Shown piece by piece: positions 8,983-17,417 of a DNA stretch of 64,000 nucleotides; the stretch's first letter is position 1, and every line of letters starts with the position of its first letter. The stretch comes from Massilia sp. Bi118 (GTDB lineage: Bacteria > Pseudomonadota > Gammaproteobacteria > Burkholderiales > Burkholderiaceae_D): positions 124,001 to 188,000 of the forward strand of contig NZ_CAKKMV010000002.1 in NCBI RefSeq assembly GCF_918697865.1. The letters are read 5' to 3'. The translations under genes and the position numbers were made by a program. The notes under the pieces are model-generated. The model was not told the DNA's origin, made no database searches, and saw only the letters and a program-made list of their open reading frames with translations.

Positions 8983-9756
8983 ATCGACCCCGTTCTCATT
9001 TCCATCCTACTTGCAACCGGCCTGGCGGGCGTCGTCAGCATCACGGCTGCGGCAGTGTTTTCCTTTACCTTGTTGGCCAAGGTGGTCGAGCGCATGGTCA
9101 GCCTGTCGGTCGGCATCATGCTCGCGACCTCGCTGCTGCACGCGCTGCCGGAGGCTTTCGAGTCGGGCGTCGATCCACGCGGCCTGTTCGCGACCCTGCT
9201 GGGCGGCCTGCTGGCCTTCTTCCTGCTGGAGAAGGTGGCCTTGCTGCGCCATTCGCACCACCACGAGGGCGACGGCCACCACCACGCGCACGGGCACGAC
9301 GCGCACCAGGCGGGCAAGGCGGGATGGATGATCCTGATCGGCGACGGCATGCACAACTTCACGGACGGCATCCTGATCGCCGCCGCCTTCCTCGCCAATC
9401 CGCAGCTGGGCATCGTGACCGGCGTCGCCATCATCGCGCACGAGATCCCGCAGGAGATCGGCGACTTCATCGTGCTGCTGAACGCGGGCTTTTCGCGCCT
9501 GCGCGCCTATGTCTTCAACCTGCTGTGCAGCCTGCTGGCGGTGGTCGGCGGACTGCTTGGGTATTACACGCTCGATCAAGCCAGCGGCCTGATTCCCTAC
9601 GTACTGGTGTTCGCGTCCTCGGGCTTCATCTACATCGCCGTGAGCGACCTGATGCCGCAGATGCAGCGGCGCGCCACCGTGCGCGAGTCGATTCCGCAGG
9701 TATTGCTGATCGGGCTGGGTGTGGTCATCGTGCTGCTCCTGACGCACGGACACTGA
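8983..9756 (+). CDS. ZIP-family divalent metal transporter, apparent AUC start
   Basis: About 257 residues with eight hydrophobic segments. The ZIP metal-site helices are present as DGMHNFTDGILIA (TM4) and IAHEIPQEIGDFIVLL (TM5). The loop between TM3 and TM4 is a His-rich metal-binding stretch (HSHHHEGDGHHHAHGH). The first helix IDPVLISILLATGLAG is encoded in frame upstream of the only conventional start, a GTG at 9055 that would delete it. An ATC codon at 8983 sits exactly where relatives start, with AAGAGG (8970-8975) 7 nt before it, and no ATG, GTG or TTG occurs in this frame between them. The likely substrate is zinc or a related metal. Confidence 0.82.
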   Translation: MDPVLISILLATGLAGVVSITAAAVFSFTLLAKVVERMVSLSVGIMLATSLLHALPEAFESGVDPRGLFATLLGGLLAFFLLEKVALLRHSHHHEGDGHHHAHGHDAHQAGKAGWMILIGDGMHNFTDGILIAAAFLANPQLGIVTGVAIIAHEIPQEIGDFIVLLNAGFSRLRAYVFNLLCSLLAVVGGLLGYYTLDQASGLIPYVLVFASSGFIYIAVSDLMPQMQRRATVRESIPQVLLIGLGVVIVLLLTHGH

Positions 9757-9831
9757 GGTTTATTGTCCTCCCATATTGACATGGGAATTCGAACCGGCCT
9801 ATGCTGAGTCGTTCGCTATGTGGAGGCAGCA

Positions 9832-9975
9832 ATGGCAAGGCTGGTCAATCAAGTGGTTGTGGCGCTGCGTGAGAAGCCGTCGCGGTTCGGCTTCGTGCTC
9901 GGTATCCTGGTGTTGTCGGTCCTCGTATTTACGCTGGCGGACTTCCTGCCGGCGCCCTACGACATGAACCATTAA
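9832..9975 (+). CDS. Small single-span membrane protein, 47 aa
   Basis: The ORF starts MARLVNQVVVALREKPSRFG, has one hydrophobic helix (FVLGILVLSVLVFTLADFL) and ends PAPYDMNH. A strong GGAGG lies 7 nt upstream of the ATG, supporting real translation. The basic N-terminus suggests an N-in orientation. I do not recognise the family. It follows the ZIP gene by 75 bp in the same direction. Confidence 0.55.
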   Translation: MARLVNQVVVALREKPSRFGFVLGILVLSVLVFTLADFLPAPYDMNH

Positions 9976-9982
9976 GCGGTAG

Positions 9983-10026
9983 GGTGGGGTATTGAGGCCG
10001 GGGGGCTTAATACAAACGTGCCCACC
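9983..10026. repeat. GTGGGC-type dispersed hairpin (family B), divergent copy
   Basis: GGTGGG (9983-9988) and CCCACC (10021-10026) are the outer arms. GTATT (9989-9993) and AATAC (10009-10013) form the inner arms around a G-rich loop. The flank TAGGGTGGG matches the 7986-7994 arm of the copy at 7.9 kb. It lies between convergent genes. Confidence 0.5.
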
Positions 10027-10054
10027 ATGGAATCATTGATCGCCGGACGTGCGC

Positions 10055-10912
10055 TCACTGAGCGCCCGTCCCCACCGGCCGCGCGGCGTCCGCGCTCCAC
10101 TCGCTCCACGATCCCGGATACAAGGCTGCGCCAGGCAGGCCCGCCACTTCCAGCGCCAGCAGGTTGTGGCAGGCCGTGACGCCGGAGCCGCACTGCATGA
10201 TGGCCTTCTTCGGATCGCCCACCGCCACCCCCAGTTCCGCCTTCAGCCGATCCGGCGCCTTGAAGCGCCCGTCCGCCTGCAGGTTATCCTTGAAGAAGCG
10301 GTTCTTCGCGCCCGGGATATGGCCGCCCACCGGGTCGATGGTCTCGTTCTCGCCGCGGAAGCGGTCCGGCGCACGCGCGTCGACCACCTGGCGGCCGCCA
10401 TGCTCCACATTGTGCAGGACCGTATTCACGTCCACCGTCGTCACCAGCGGCGCGCGCGCCGTGATCGTGCCGGGCGCGCGTGAAGAAGGCGCATCGGTCG
10501 ACAAGGGCAGGCCGGCCGCTTGCCACGCCGGCACGCCGCCATCCAGCACCGCCACGGCTTCGTGGCCGATCCAGCGCAGCATCCACCACAGGCGCGCCGC
10601 GTACATGCCGCCGTGGGCGTCGTAGGCCACGACCTGCGTATTCTCGTTCACGCCCCAGCTGCGCAGCAGCTCGATGAAGGCATCCTTTTCCGGCAGCGGA
10701 TGGCGGCCGCGGAAGGCGCCGTTCGCATCGCGTTTTTCACCGGACAGCTCGTGCTCCATGTCGGCGAACAGCGCGTTCGGGAGGTGGCCGGCCGCATAGG
10801 CTTCGCGCCCGGCGGCCAGGTTCGCCAGGTCGTGGCGGCAGTCGACGATCACCCAGTCGGCGTCGTTCACATGGGGTGCCAGGGCGGCGGCTTCGATCAG
10901 GGTCGTGTACAT
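10055..10912 (-). CDS. Two-domain sulfurtransferase (thiosulfate/3-mercaptopyruvate type)
   Basis: 285 residues with two rhodanese domains. The inactive N-terminal domain contains WVIVDCRHDLAN and GHLPNALFADMEHELSG. The C-terminal domain carries the persulfide-forming cysteine in the loop QCGSGVTACH. The CGSGVTA loop resembles SseA-type mercaptopyruvate sulfurtransferases more than the CRKGVT-type loop of classical rhodaneses. The start at 10912 has AAGGAGA 7 nt upstream. It is the last gene of a three-gene minus-strand operon with the EamA transporter, 11 nt away, and the Rieske oxygenase. Confidence 0.87.
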   Translation of the reverse strand: MYTTLIEAAALAPHVNDADWVIVDCRHDLANLAAGREAYAAGHLPNALFADMEHELSGEKRDANGAFRGRHPLPEKDAFIELLRSWGVNENTQVVAYDAHGGMYAARLWWMLRWIGHEAVAVLDGGVPAWQAAGLPLSTDAPSSRAPGTITARAPLVTTVDVNTVLHNVEHGGRQVVDARAPDRFRGENETIDPVGGHIPGAKNRFFKDNLQADGRFKAPDRLKAELGVAVGDPKKAIMQCGSGVTACHNLLALEVAGLPGAALYPGSWSEWSADAARPVGTGAQ

Positions 10913-10923
10913 AAGCAGTCTCC

Positions 10924-11844
10924 TTATAGTTCGCTGGCGATCGGATCGGTATCCTTGACGACGGCGCCGCGCGCCGTGCTCTTCGTATTGTAGAACGTCG
11001 CGGCGATGCCGGAGACCAGGATCACGCCCATCCCCAGCCACACGTGCCAGTCGAACACGTCGCCCCACAGCAGCATGCCCCACAGGCTGGAGAAGATGAT
11101 GCCGGTGTACTGCAGGTTGGCCACCACCAGCACCTTGCCGAGGCGGTAGGCGCGCGTCATCGCCATCTGGGCCAGCAGGGCGGGGATGCCGATCGCCAGC
11201 AGCAGCAGGCCGCTGTGCCAGGTATGCGCATGGAAGGGCGCGGCGACGCCGTTCTCGAGCAGGGTGCCGAAGAAGCCGGCCACGGTCGTGGTCAGCGAAA
11301 AATAGAACACCACGCGGTATTCGGGTTCGCCCATCTGGCCCAGGTTACGCACCTGCATATAGGCCATCGCCGAGATAATCGAGGACATCACGCCCACCGC
11401 GCCGCCCAGCCATTCGTTCATCTCGACGGCAGGGCGCAGCACCAGGGTCACGCCGACGAAGCTCATGCCGATCGCCACCACCAGCGGCCATTCCGTCTGG
11501 CCTTTCGCATGCCACCAGCCCATCAGGAACATCCAGGCGGCGAGCCAGATCGGCGCCATGTAGTTGAGGGTGACGGCGGTGGCGAGCGGCAGCTTGCCGA
11601 TCGCGTAAAACCACATCCACAGCGAGGTCACGCCGACCAGGCTGCGCACCAGGTGCTGCTTGGGGAAGAGGGTCTTGAGGGTGCCGCCCTGCAGGCGGAT
11701 CATGAGGAACAGGAGCAGGGTGCCGACCAGGCCCCTGTACATCACGATTTCAGAAGTGGAGTAGTAAGGGGAGACCAGCTTCACGCCCGCGCCCATGGCG
11801 GCAAACGCGAAGCTGGCAAACAACATCCATAAAGCTGGCGGCAT
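10924..11844 (-). CDS. EamA/DMT-family transporter
   Basis: 306 residues with ten predicted transmembrane helices in two EamA repeats. The N-terminal half begins MPPALWMLFASFAFAAMGAG; the second repeat starts around GAVGVMSSIISAMAYMQ. Such drug/metabolite transporters usually export amino acids or small metabolites across the inner membrane. Its ATG overlaps the stop codon of the upstream Rieske gene by one base (TAATG), indicating coupled translation. The substrate cannot be deduced from sequence. Confidence 0.85.
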   Translation of the reverse strand: MPPALWMLFASFAFAAMGAGVKLVSPYYSTSEIVMYRGLVGTLLLFLMIRLQGGTLKTLFPKQHLVRSLVGVTSLWMWFYAIGKLPLATAVTLNYMAPIWLAAWMFLMGWWHAKGQTEWPLVVAIGMSFVGVTLVLRPAVEMNEWLGGAVGVMSSIISAMAYMQVRNLGQMGEPEYRVVFYFSLTTTVAGFFGTLLENGVAAPFHAHTWHSGLLLLAIGIPALLAQMAMTRAYRLGKVLVVANLQYTGIIFSSLWGMLLWGDVFDWHVWLGMGVILVSGIAATFYNTKSTARGAVVKDTDPIASEL

Positions 11845-12968
11845 TACATTCCTGGTGCGATGAGGTCGAGTCTGTCCAGTTTACTTCGGTACCATTCGTG
11901 GAAGTGCTGCATGCCGTCTTCCATCGGCGACTGGTAGGGGCCGACCTCGTTGACGCCGCGGTCCAGCAGGATCTTGCGGCCGGCATCCATGCGCAGGGCG
12001 ATCTCGTCGTCCTCGACGCAGGTTTCCATGTAGGCCGCGCGCTCGGCGTCGACGAACCCGCGCTCGAACAGCACGAACTCTTCCGGGTAGTAGAACTCGA
12101 CCACGTTGCGGGTCTTCTGCGGGCCCATCGGCCACAGGGTCGACACCACCAGCACGTTCGGATACCACTCGACCATGATGTTCGGGTACAGGGTCAGCCA
12201 GATCGCGCCATACTTCGGCGCCTGTCCATTGTTGAACTTCAGGACCTGTTCCTGCCACTTTTTATACGCGGGCGAGCCGGACTTCTGCAGGCCGCGGTGC
12301 ACGCCGACGGTCTGGACGCTGTAGTCCGTGCCGAATTCCCAGCGCAGGTCGTCGCAGCTGACGAAGTTGCCCAGGCCCGGGTGGAAGGGCTCGACGTGGT
12401 AATCCTCCAGGTAGACCTCGATGAAGGTCTTCCAGTTGTAGTCGCACTCGTGCACTTCCACATGGTCGAACATGTAGCCCGAAAAATCGAGGTCCTTCGT
12501 CACCGACAGGTGCTTGAGCTTGTCCATGACGTCATAGCCGTTCTGCTCGAACAGCAGGCCGTTCCAGTTCTGCAGCGGCGTCTTCGAAAGGTTCAGGCAG
12601 GGCGTGTCGGCGAAATGCGGCGCGCCGATCAGTTCGCCCTTCAGGTCGTAGGTCCAGCGGTGCAGGGGGCAGACGATGTTCTTGGCATTGCCGCGGCCAT
12701 TGAACATCAGCGCCTGGCGATGGCGGCAGACGTTGGACATCAGTTCGATGCCTTGTGCGTTACGCACCAGCATGCGACCCTCGTTCTCCGACTTCAGGGT
12801 CGCAAAATCGCCCTTTTCGGGCACCATCAGTTCATGCCCGGCGTAGCGGGGGCCCTTCAGGAAAAGTTCCTGCATTTCGCGCTGCAGCAGCGCCTGGTCG
12901 AAGTAGACATTTACCGGAAGCTGGGCGCACGAGCGCGCCAGCTTGGCGTGGGTAGCCAGATCGGACAT
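11844..12968 (-). CDS. Rieske-type ring-hydroxylating oxygenase, alpha subunit
   Basis: 374 residues. The N-terminal Rieske [2Fe-2S] domain has CRHRQALMFNGRGNAKNIVC followed by PLHRW, that is C-x-H and C-x2-H. The C-terminal catalytic domain contains NWKTFIEVYLEDYHVEPFHPG, supplying the bridging acid and the two mononuclear-iron histidines. No ferredoxin, reductase or beta subunit gene is adjacent, so electrons must come from elsewhere. Relatives act on aromatic acids or on quaternary amines; which applies here is not determined. It is first in an operon with a DMT transporter and a sulfurtransferase. Confidence 0.87.
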   Translation of the reverse strand: MSDLATHAKLARSCAQLPVNVYFDQALLQREMQELFLKGPRYAGHELMVPEKGDFATLKSENEGRMLVRNAQGIELMSNVCRHRQALMFNGRGNAKNIVCPLHRWTYDLKGELIGAPHFADTPCLNLSKTPLQNWNGLLFEQNGYDVMDKLKHLSVTKDLDFSGYMFDHVEVHECDYNWKTFIEVYLEDYHVEPFHPGLGNFVSCDDLRWEFGTDYSVQTVGVHRGLQKSGSPAYKKWQEQVLKFNNGQAPKYGAIWLTLYPNIMVEWYPNVLVVSTLWPMGPQKTRNVVEFYYPEEFVLFERGFVDAERAAYMETCVEDDEIALRMDAGRKILLDRGVNEVGPYQSPMEDGMQHFHEWYRSKLDRLDLIAPGM

Positions 12969-13302
12969 CCCAACCCCCCTTTACAGATTTCAGCCAAAGA
13001 AGAGAAAGAATCCGAGAACCAGCATTTCCGGAGTGATAAACGGAATACGGTATTTCGGAGACAGAACCGGAGATTATAGCCTGTAAAGGCTCAGCCGTGG
13101 ACTGGCCCTGCACGCGGTTGTGGTGCGTGCGTGCATAAAAATTGCCTGGAAGGCATCGTTTTCATTAATCGGGAAGCGCTTTGCGATAAAATGTGTCTTT
13201 GCTTACAAGATGCCGGACGCAGACGCGGCGTCATGCAGGGGTAGGATTGTTTACAATAAGCGATTAGACTATTGCGCCTCGCCCCGAACCGATCGAACCA
13301 TT
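12969..13302. other. Non-coding divergent promoter region between the Rieske operon and xseB
   Basis: About 334 bp and clearly more A/T-rich than its surroundings. It must hold the promoters of both flanking operons. Visible elements are an imperfect inverted repeat CGGAATAC/GTATTTCG near 13038-13056, a short hairpin GCCTGTAAAGGC near 13079-13090 and -10-like GATAAAAT near 13185. TTTACAAT lies at 13250-13257. I cannot pair these convincingly with -35 elements. An open frame runs into xseB from 13120, but it lacks a ribosome-binding site and conserved sequence. Confidence 0.5.
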
Positions 13303-13572
13303 ATGCCAAATAAAACAAGCGCGGAGAGCGCCGTAGCGCCAGCGAACCTCCCGCCCGAGTCTTTCGAGCAGGCGATGGCCGAGCTTGCCCAGCTGGTGAC
13401 GCAGATGGAAGGCGGCCAATTGCCGCTGGAAGCGTCGGTTGCCGCCTATGCGCGCGGCTCCGAACTGGTGCGTTATTGTGCGGCCCAGCTGGAGAAGGTG
13501 GAGTCGCAGGTCAAGGTGCTCGAAGGCGAGATGCTCAAGCCCTTCAGCACGGACGGCGAGGATGACGAATGA
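13303..13572 (+). CDS. xseB: Exodeoxyribonuclease VII small subunit
   Basis: 89 residues. The conserved block PESFEQAMAELAQLVTQMEGGQLPLEASVAAYARGSELVRYCAAQLEKVESQVKVL is the XseB helical hairpin that binds the large nuclease subunit XseA, which is not in this window. The start MPNKTSAES at 13303 is chosen because the upstream open frame does not look coding. The stop overlaps ispA by 4 nt (ATGA). xseB-ispA-dxs is the standard gene order in proteobacteria. Confidence 0.93.
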   Translation: MPNKTSAESAVAPANLPPESFEQAMAELAQLVTQMEGGQLPLEASVAAYARGSELVRYCAAQLEKVESQVKVLEGEMLKPFSTDGEDDE

Positions 13573-14465
13573 GCACGCAGCAGGACTTCCGCAGCTGGAT
13601 GGAAGGCGTGCAGGCCCGCACCGAGGATGCCCTCGGCCGTTTCCTGCCGGCGGCGGAATCAAAGCCCGCCAAGCTGCATGAAGCGATGCGCTACACCACG
13701 CTGGGTGGCGGCAAGCGCGTGCGCCCGCTGCTGGCCCATGCGGCCGGCGAACTGTTCGGCGCCGCCGACGACGCCGTAGCGCGCGCCGCCTGCGCGGTCG
13801 AGATGATCCATGTGTATTCGCTGGTCCACGACGACATGCCCTGCATGGACGACGACGCGCTCCGCCGCGGCAAGCCGACCGTGCACGTGGCCTACGACGA
13901 AGCGACCGCGCTGCTGGTCGGCGATGCACTGCAGGCCCAGGCCTTCGAGGTGCTGGCCGGCGCCGGCGATGTCGCCCCCGCCCGCCTGGTGACGATGCTG
14001 CGCCTGCTGGCCGAGGCGGCGGGATCCGCCGGCATGTGCGGCGGCCAGGCGATCGACCTCGACAGCGTCGGTTTCAAGCTGACGCTGGAAGAACTCGAGC
14101 GCATGCACCAGCTCAAGACGGGCGCCATGCTGCGCGTGTCGGTGCTGCTGGGCGCCCTGTGCGGGAAGGACCTCTCGCCGCAGGAGCTGGACGCATTGAA
14201 GGCGTATTCGCGCGCCATCGGCCTGGCTTTCCAGGTGGTGGACGACGTGCTGGACGCAACCGCGGATTCTGCGACCCTCGGCAAGACCGCGGGCAAGGAC
14301 GCCGCGGCGAACAAACCGACTTACGTATCGATTCTGGGGCTGGAGCCGTCGAAGGCGCTGGCCGAACAACTGCGGCGGCAGGCGCATGAGGCGCTCACGC
14401 CGTTCGGAGAACAAGCACTGCGGCTGCGCGAACTCGCGGACCTGATCGTGCAGCGGAAGGCCTAA
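13569..14465 (+). CDS. ispA: Farnesyl diphosphate synthase (short-chain polyprenyl synthase)
   Basis: 298 residues. It condenses IPP with DMAPP and GPP to farnesyl diphosphate, a precursor of ubiquinone, heme O/A side chains and undecaprenyl phosphate. The first aspartate-rich motif is DDMPCMDDDALRRGK and the second is DDVLD near residue 222. Other conserved pieces are GGGKRVRPLL and KTGAMLRVSVLLGA. It overlaps xseB by 4 nt and ends directly before the dxs ATG, so all three are co-transcribed. Confidence 0.95.
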   Translation: MSTQQDFRSWMEGVQARTEDALGRFLPAAESKPAKLHEAMRYTTLGGGKRVRPLLAHAAGELFGAADDAVARAACAVEMIHVYSLVHDDMPCMDDDALRRGKPTVHVAYDEATALLVGDALQAQAFEVLAGAGDVAPARLVTMLRLLAEAAGSAGMCGGQAIDLDSVGFKLTLEELERMHQLKTGAMLRVSVLLGALCGKDLSPQELDALKAYSRAIGLAFQVVDDVLDATADSATLGKTAGKDAAANKPTYVSILGLEPSKALAEQLRRQAHEALTPFGEQALRLRELADLIVQRKA

Positions 14466-16337
14466 ATGAAACTGCTAGATACCATCAACGACCCCGCGGA
14501 CCTGCGCAAGCTGCCGCGCACCCAGCTGACCCCGCTGGCCACCGAACTGCGCCAGTTCCTGCTGGATTCGGTGTCCAAGACCGGCGGCCACCTGTCTTCC
14601 AACCTCGGCACCGTCGAGCTGACGATCGCGCTGCACTACGTGTTCAACACGCCGGAAGACCGCATCGTGTGGGACGTCGGCCACCAGACCTATTCGCACA
14701 AGATCCTGACGGGGCGCCGCGACCGCATGCCGACGCTGCGCCAGCACCACGGCCTGTCCGGCTTCCCGAAGCGCGACGAAAGCGAGTACGACACTTTCGG
14801 CACCGCCCACTCGTCGACGTCGATTTCGGCGGCGCTGGGCATGGCCCAGGCGGCCAAGATCAAGGGCGAGAAGCGCAAGGCGATCGCGGTGATCGGCGAC
14901 GGCTCGATGACGGCCGGCATGGCCTTCGAAGCCCTGAACAATGCCGGCGTCGAGGACGACGTCGACCTGCTGGTGGTCCTGAACGACAACGACATGTCGA
15001 TCTCGCCGCCGGTGGGCGCGCTGAACCGCTACCTGGCGCGCCTGATGTCGGGCCAGTTCTACGCTGCCGCCAAAAACGTGGGAAAAAGCGTGCTGCCGGC
15101 GCCGATGCTGGAACTGGCGAAAAAGCTGGAAGAACACGCGAAGGGCATGGTGGTCCCGGCCACGATGTTCGAGGAATTCGGCTTCAACTACGTCGGCCCG
15201 ATCGACGGCCACGACCTCGACTCGCTGATCCCGACCCTGCAGAACATCAAGAAGCTCAAGGGCCCGCAGTTCCTGCACGTGGTGACGAAAAAAGGGCAGG
15301 GCTACAAGCTGGCCGAGGCCGAGCCGATCCTGTACCACGGCACCGGCAAGTTCAATCCGAGCGAAGGCATCAAGCCGGCCACCGCGCCGTCCAAGATTAC
15401 CTATACAGAGGTGTTCGGCAACTGGCTGTGCGACATGGCAGCCGTCGACAAGCGCCTGATCGGCATCACGCCGGCCATGCGCGAAGGCTCGGGCATGGTG
15501 CGCTTCCACCAGCAGTACCCGGAGCGCTACTTCGACGTCGGCATCGCCGAACAGCATTCCGTCACCTTCGCCGCCGGCATGGCGACCGAGGGCGTGAAGC
15601 CGGTGCTGGCGATCTACTCGACCTTCCTGCAGCGCGGCTACGACCAGCTGATCCACGACGTGGCCCTGCAGAACCTGGACGTGACCTTCGCCCTGGACCG
15701 CGCCGGCCTGGTCGGCGCCGATGGCGCGACCCACGCCGGCAACTACGACCTGGCCTACCTGCGCTGCATCCCGAACATGGTCGTCATGGCGCCGTCCGAC
15801 GAGAACGAATGCCGGCAGATGCTGACCACCGCCTACCACTTCCCGGGTCCGGCGGCGGTGCGCTATCCGCGCGGCGCCGGCGTCGGCGCGGCCCTGCAGC
15901 AGGAGCTGAGCTCGATCGAGATCGGCAAGGGCCTGGTGAAACGCGAAGGCAAGGGCGTCGCCATCCTGGCCTTCGGCTCGATGGTCGCCCCGAGCCTGAA
16001 GGCCGCCGAGGGCCTGAACGCGAGCGTGGCCGACATGCGCTTCGTGAAGCCGCTCGACGTCGAGCTCGTAAAACGCCTGGCGAAGGAGCACGACTACCTG
16101 GTGACGGTGGAAGAGGGCTGCACCATGGGCGGCGCCGGTTCGGCTGTCGCCGAGGCCCTGGCAGCTGAAGGCATCGTCAAGCCGCTGCTGATCCTGGGCC
16201 TGCCGGACGCCTTCATCGACCAGGGCGACCCGGGCGTGCTGCTGGCCTCCGTCGGCCTGGACGCGCACGGCATCGGCAAATCGATCCGCGAGCGCTTCGG
16301 GATCGGCGAGCCGCGTCTCGTGGTCAACAACAACTGA
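14466..16337 (+). CDS. dxs: 1-deoxy-D-xylulose-5-phosphate synthase
   Basis: 623 residues. This thiamine-diphosphate enzyme joins pyruvate and glyceraldehyde 3-phosphate at the entry to the MEP isoprenoid pathway. [14 protein letters not shown] holds the catalytic His. [18 protein letters not shown], through to LNDNDMSIS, is the ThDP/Mg motif. [17 protein letters not shown] has the cofactor-activating Glu. The length equals that of E. coli Dxs. The ATG follows the ispA stop with no gap. Confidence 0.96.
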   Translation: MKLLDTINDPADLRKLPRTQLTPLATELRQFLLDSVSKTGGHLSSNLGTVELTIALHYVFNTPEDRIVWDVGHQTYSHKILTGRRDRMPTLRQHHGLSGFPKRDESEYDTFGTAHSSTSISAALGMAQAAKIKGEKRKAIAVIGDGSMTAGMAFEALNNAGVEDDVDLLVVLNDNDMSISPPVGALNRYLARLMSGQFYAAAKNVGKSVLPAPMLELAKKLEEHAKGMVVPATMFEEFGFNYVGPIDGHDLDSLIPTLQNIKKLKGPQFLHVVTKKGQGYKLAEAEPILYHGTGKFNPSEGIKPATAPSKITYTEVFGNWLCDMAAVDKRLIGITPAMREGSGMVRFHQQYPERYFDVGIAEQHSVTFAAGMATEGVKPVLAIYSTFLQRGYDQLIHDVALQNLDVTFALDRAGLVGADGATHAGNYDLAYLRCIPNMVVMAPSDENECRQMLTTAYHFPGPAAVRYPRGAGVGAALQQELSSIEIGKGLVKREGKGVAILAFGSMVAPSLKAAEGLNASVADMRFVKPLDVELVKRLAKEHDYLVTVEEGCTMGGAGSAVAEALAAEGIVKPLLILGLPDAFIDQGDPGVLLASVGLDAHGIGKSIRERFGIGEPRLVVNNN

Positions 16338-16350
16338 GCGGCACCCAGCC

Positions 16351-17295
16351 ATGCTGATCGTCACCCACGGCGGCAAATTCCATGCGGATGACGCCTGGGC
16401 CGTCGCCGTCATCAAGGTCCTGCATCCCGAGGCCGAACTGGTGCGCACGCGCGACCAGGCCATCATCGACCGCGGCGACATCGTGATCGACGTCGGCGGC
16501 ATCTGGGACCCGGCAACCGGCCGCTTCGACCACCACCAGAAGGGCTTCAGCGGCGCGCGCACCAGCGGCGTGCCCTATGCCAGCGCCGGCCTGGTCTGGC
16601 GCGAATACGGCGGCCGCTGCGTCGCCGCGCTGGCCGTCAAGCACACCGGCCACCAGTTGAGCGACGACACCGCCCAGCAGATGGCCTACGCCATCGATGC
16701 CGACATCGTGCAATACCTCGACCTGTCGGACGTCGGCGCGGCCAAGAACGCGCCCGGCGGCTACGGCATGTCGGCGGTGGTCTCCGGCTATAACCTGAAC
16801 TGGATGGACGAGGAGAGGCTGGGCTACGGCGAGGCCGCCGACGTCTACCGCCTCAGCCAGTTCCACCGCGCGATGGACTTCCTCACCGACGTGATGGCCA
16901 ACGCCGTCAAGTACCGCGTCGGCGCCATGCTGGCGCTGGAGCAGGTGCGCGGCGCCGAGACGCTGGAAGACGGGCGCCTGCTGTACCTGAAGAACGGCGC
17001 GCTGCCCTGGAGCTCGGTGGTGCGCAAGGAGATGCCGAAGGTCCTGTTCGTCATCAGCCACAACATCGGCGAGCAGCGCTACATGCTGCACACGGTGCCG
17101 GCCACGGTCGACACCTTCGAAGCGCGCGCCGATCTGCCGGCATCCTGGGCCGGCCTGCGCGACGCCGACCTGGCTGCCGTCACCGGCGTGGCGGACGCCG
17201 GCTTCTGCCATAACGGGCGCTTCATTGCGGCTGCCAAGTCGTATGAGGGTATTCATGCGATGGCCTTGCAGGCGTTGAAAGAAGTCGAAATTTAA
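16351..17295 (+). CDS. MYG1-family (UPF0160) putative metal-dependent nuclease
   Basis: 314 residues. The N-terminus MLIVTHGGKFHADDAWAVAVIKVL has the HADD metal motif, followed by DVGGIWDPATGRFDHHQKGF with the DHH-like pair. This defines the MYG1 family, related to DHH phosphoesterases; eukaryotic MYG1 is a 3'-5' RNA exonuclease. The bacterial role is uncertain. It follows dxs by 13 nt and may be part of the same transcript. It ends at a BIME-type repeat. Confidence 0.88.
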   Translation: MLIVTHGGKFHADDAWAVAVIKVLHPEAELVRTRDQAIIDRGDIVIDVGGIWDPATGRFDHHQKGFSGARTSGVPYASAGLVWREYGGRCVAALAVKHTGHQLSDDTAQQMAYAIDADIVQYLDLSDVGAAKNAPGGYGMSAVVSGYNLNWMDEERLGYGEAADVYRLSQFHRAMDFLTDVMANAVKYRVGAMLALEQVRGAETLEDGRLLYLKNGALPWSSVVRKEMPKVLFVISHNIGEQRYMLHTVPATVDTFEARADLPASWAGLRDADLAAVTGVADAGFCHNGRFIAAAKSYEGIHAMALQALKEVEI

Positions 17296-17320
17296 TCCCG
17301 TCGTTCCCCGCACCATAAGC

Positions 17321-17417
17321 CGTCATTCCCGCGAAGGCGGGAATCCAGGTTCGTGGCAAACCGCTAGCGTTTGCAAGTGTTCGTCAAACTTGGGTTCCCG
17401 CCTGCGCGGGAACGACG
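17321..17417. repeat. REP/BIME element (family A), copy 1
   Basis: Two hairpins CGTCATTCCCGCG-CGGGAAT and TTCCCGCCTGCGCGGGAACGACG are arranged as an inverted pair about 35 bases apart. They share AATCCAGGTT/AACTTGGGTT flanks. The same design occurs at 34024-34110 and 56184-56271, with partial copies at 46741-46793 and 50022-50050. It fills the whole gap between two convergent genes. Confidence 0.85.

Noticed and set aside
13120..13302. N-terminal extension of XseB of about 60 residues
   Set aside because: It has no ribosome-binding site, no resemblance to XseB and lies in the A/T-rich promoter region; the start at 13303 matches the family.
14475..16562. A 695-codon antisense frame over dxs
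   Set aside because: Shadow of a highly conserved GC-rich gene; no recognisable protein features.
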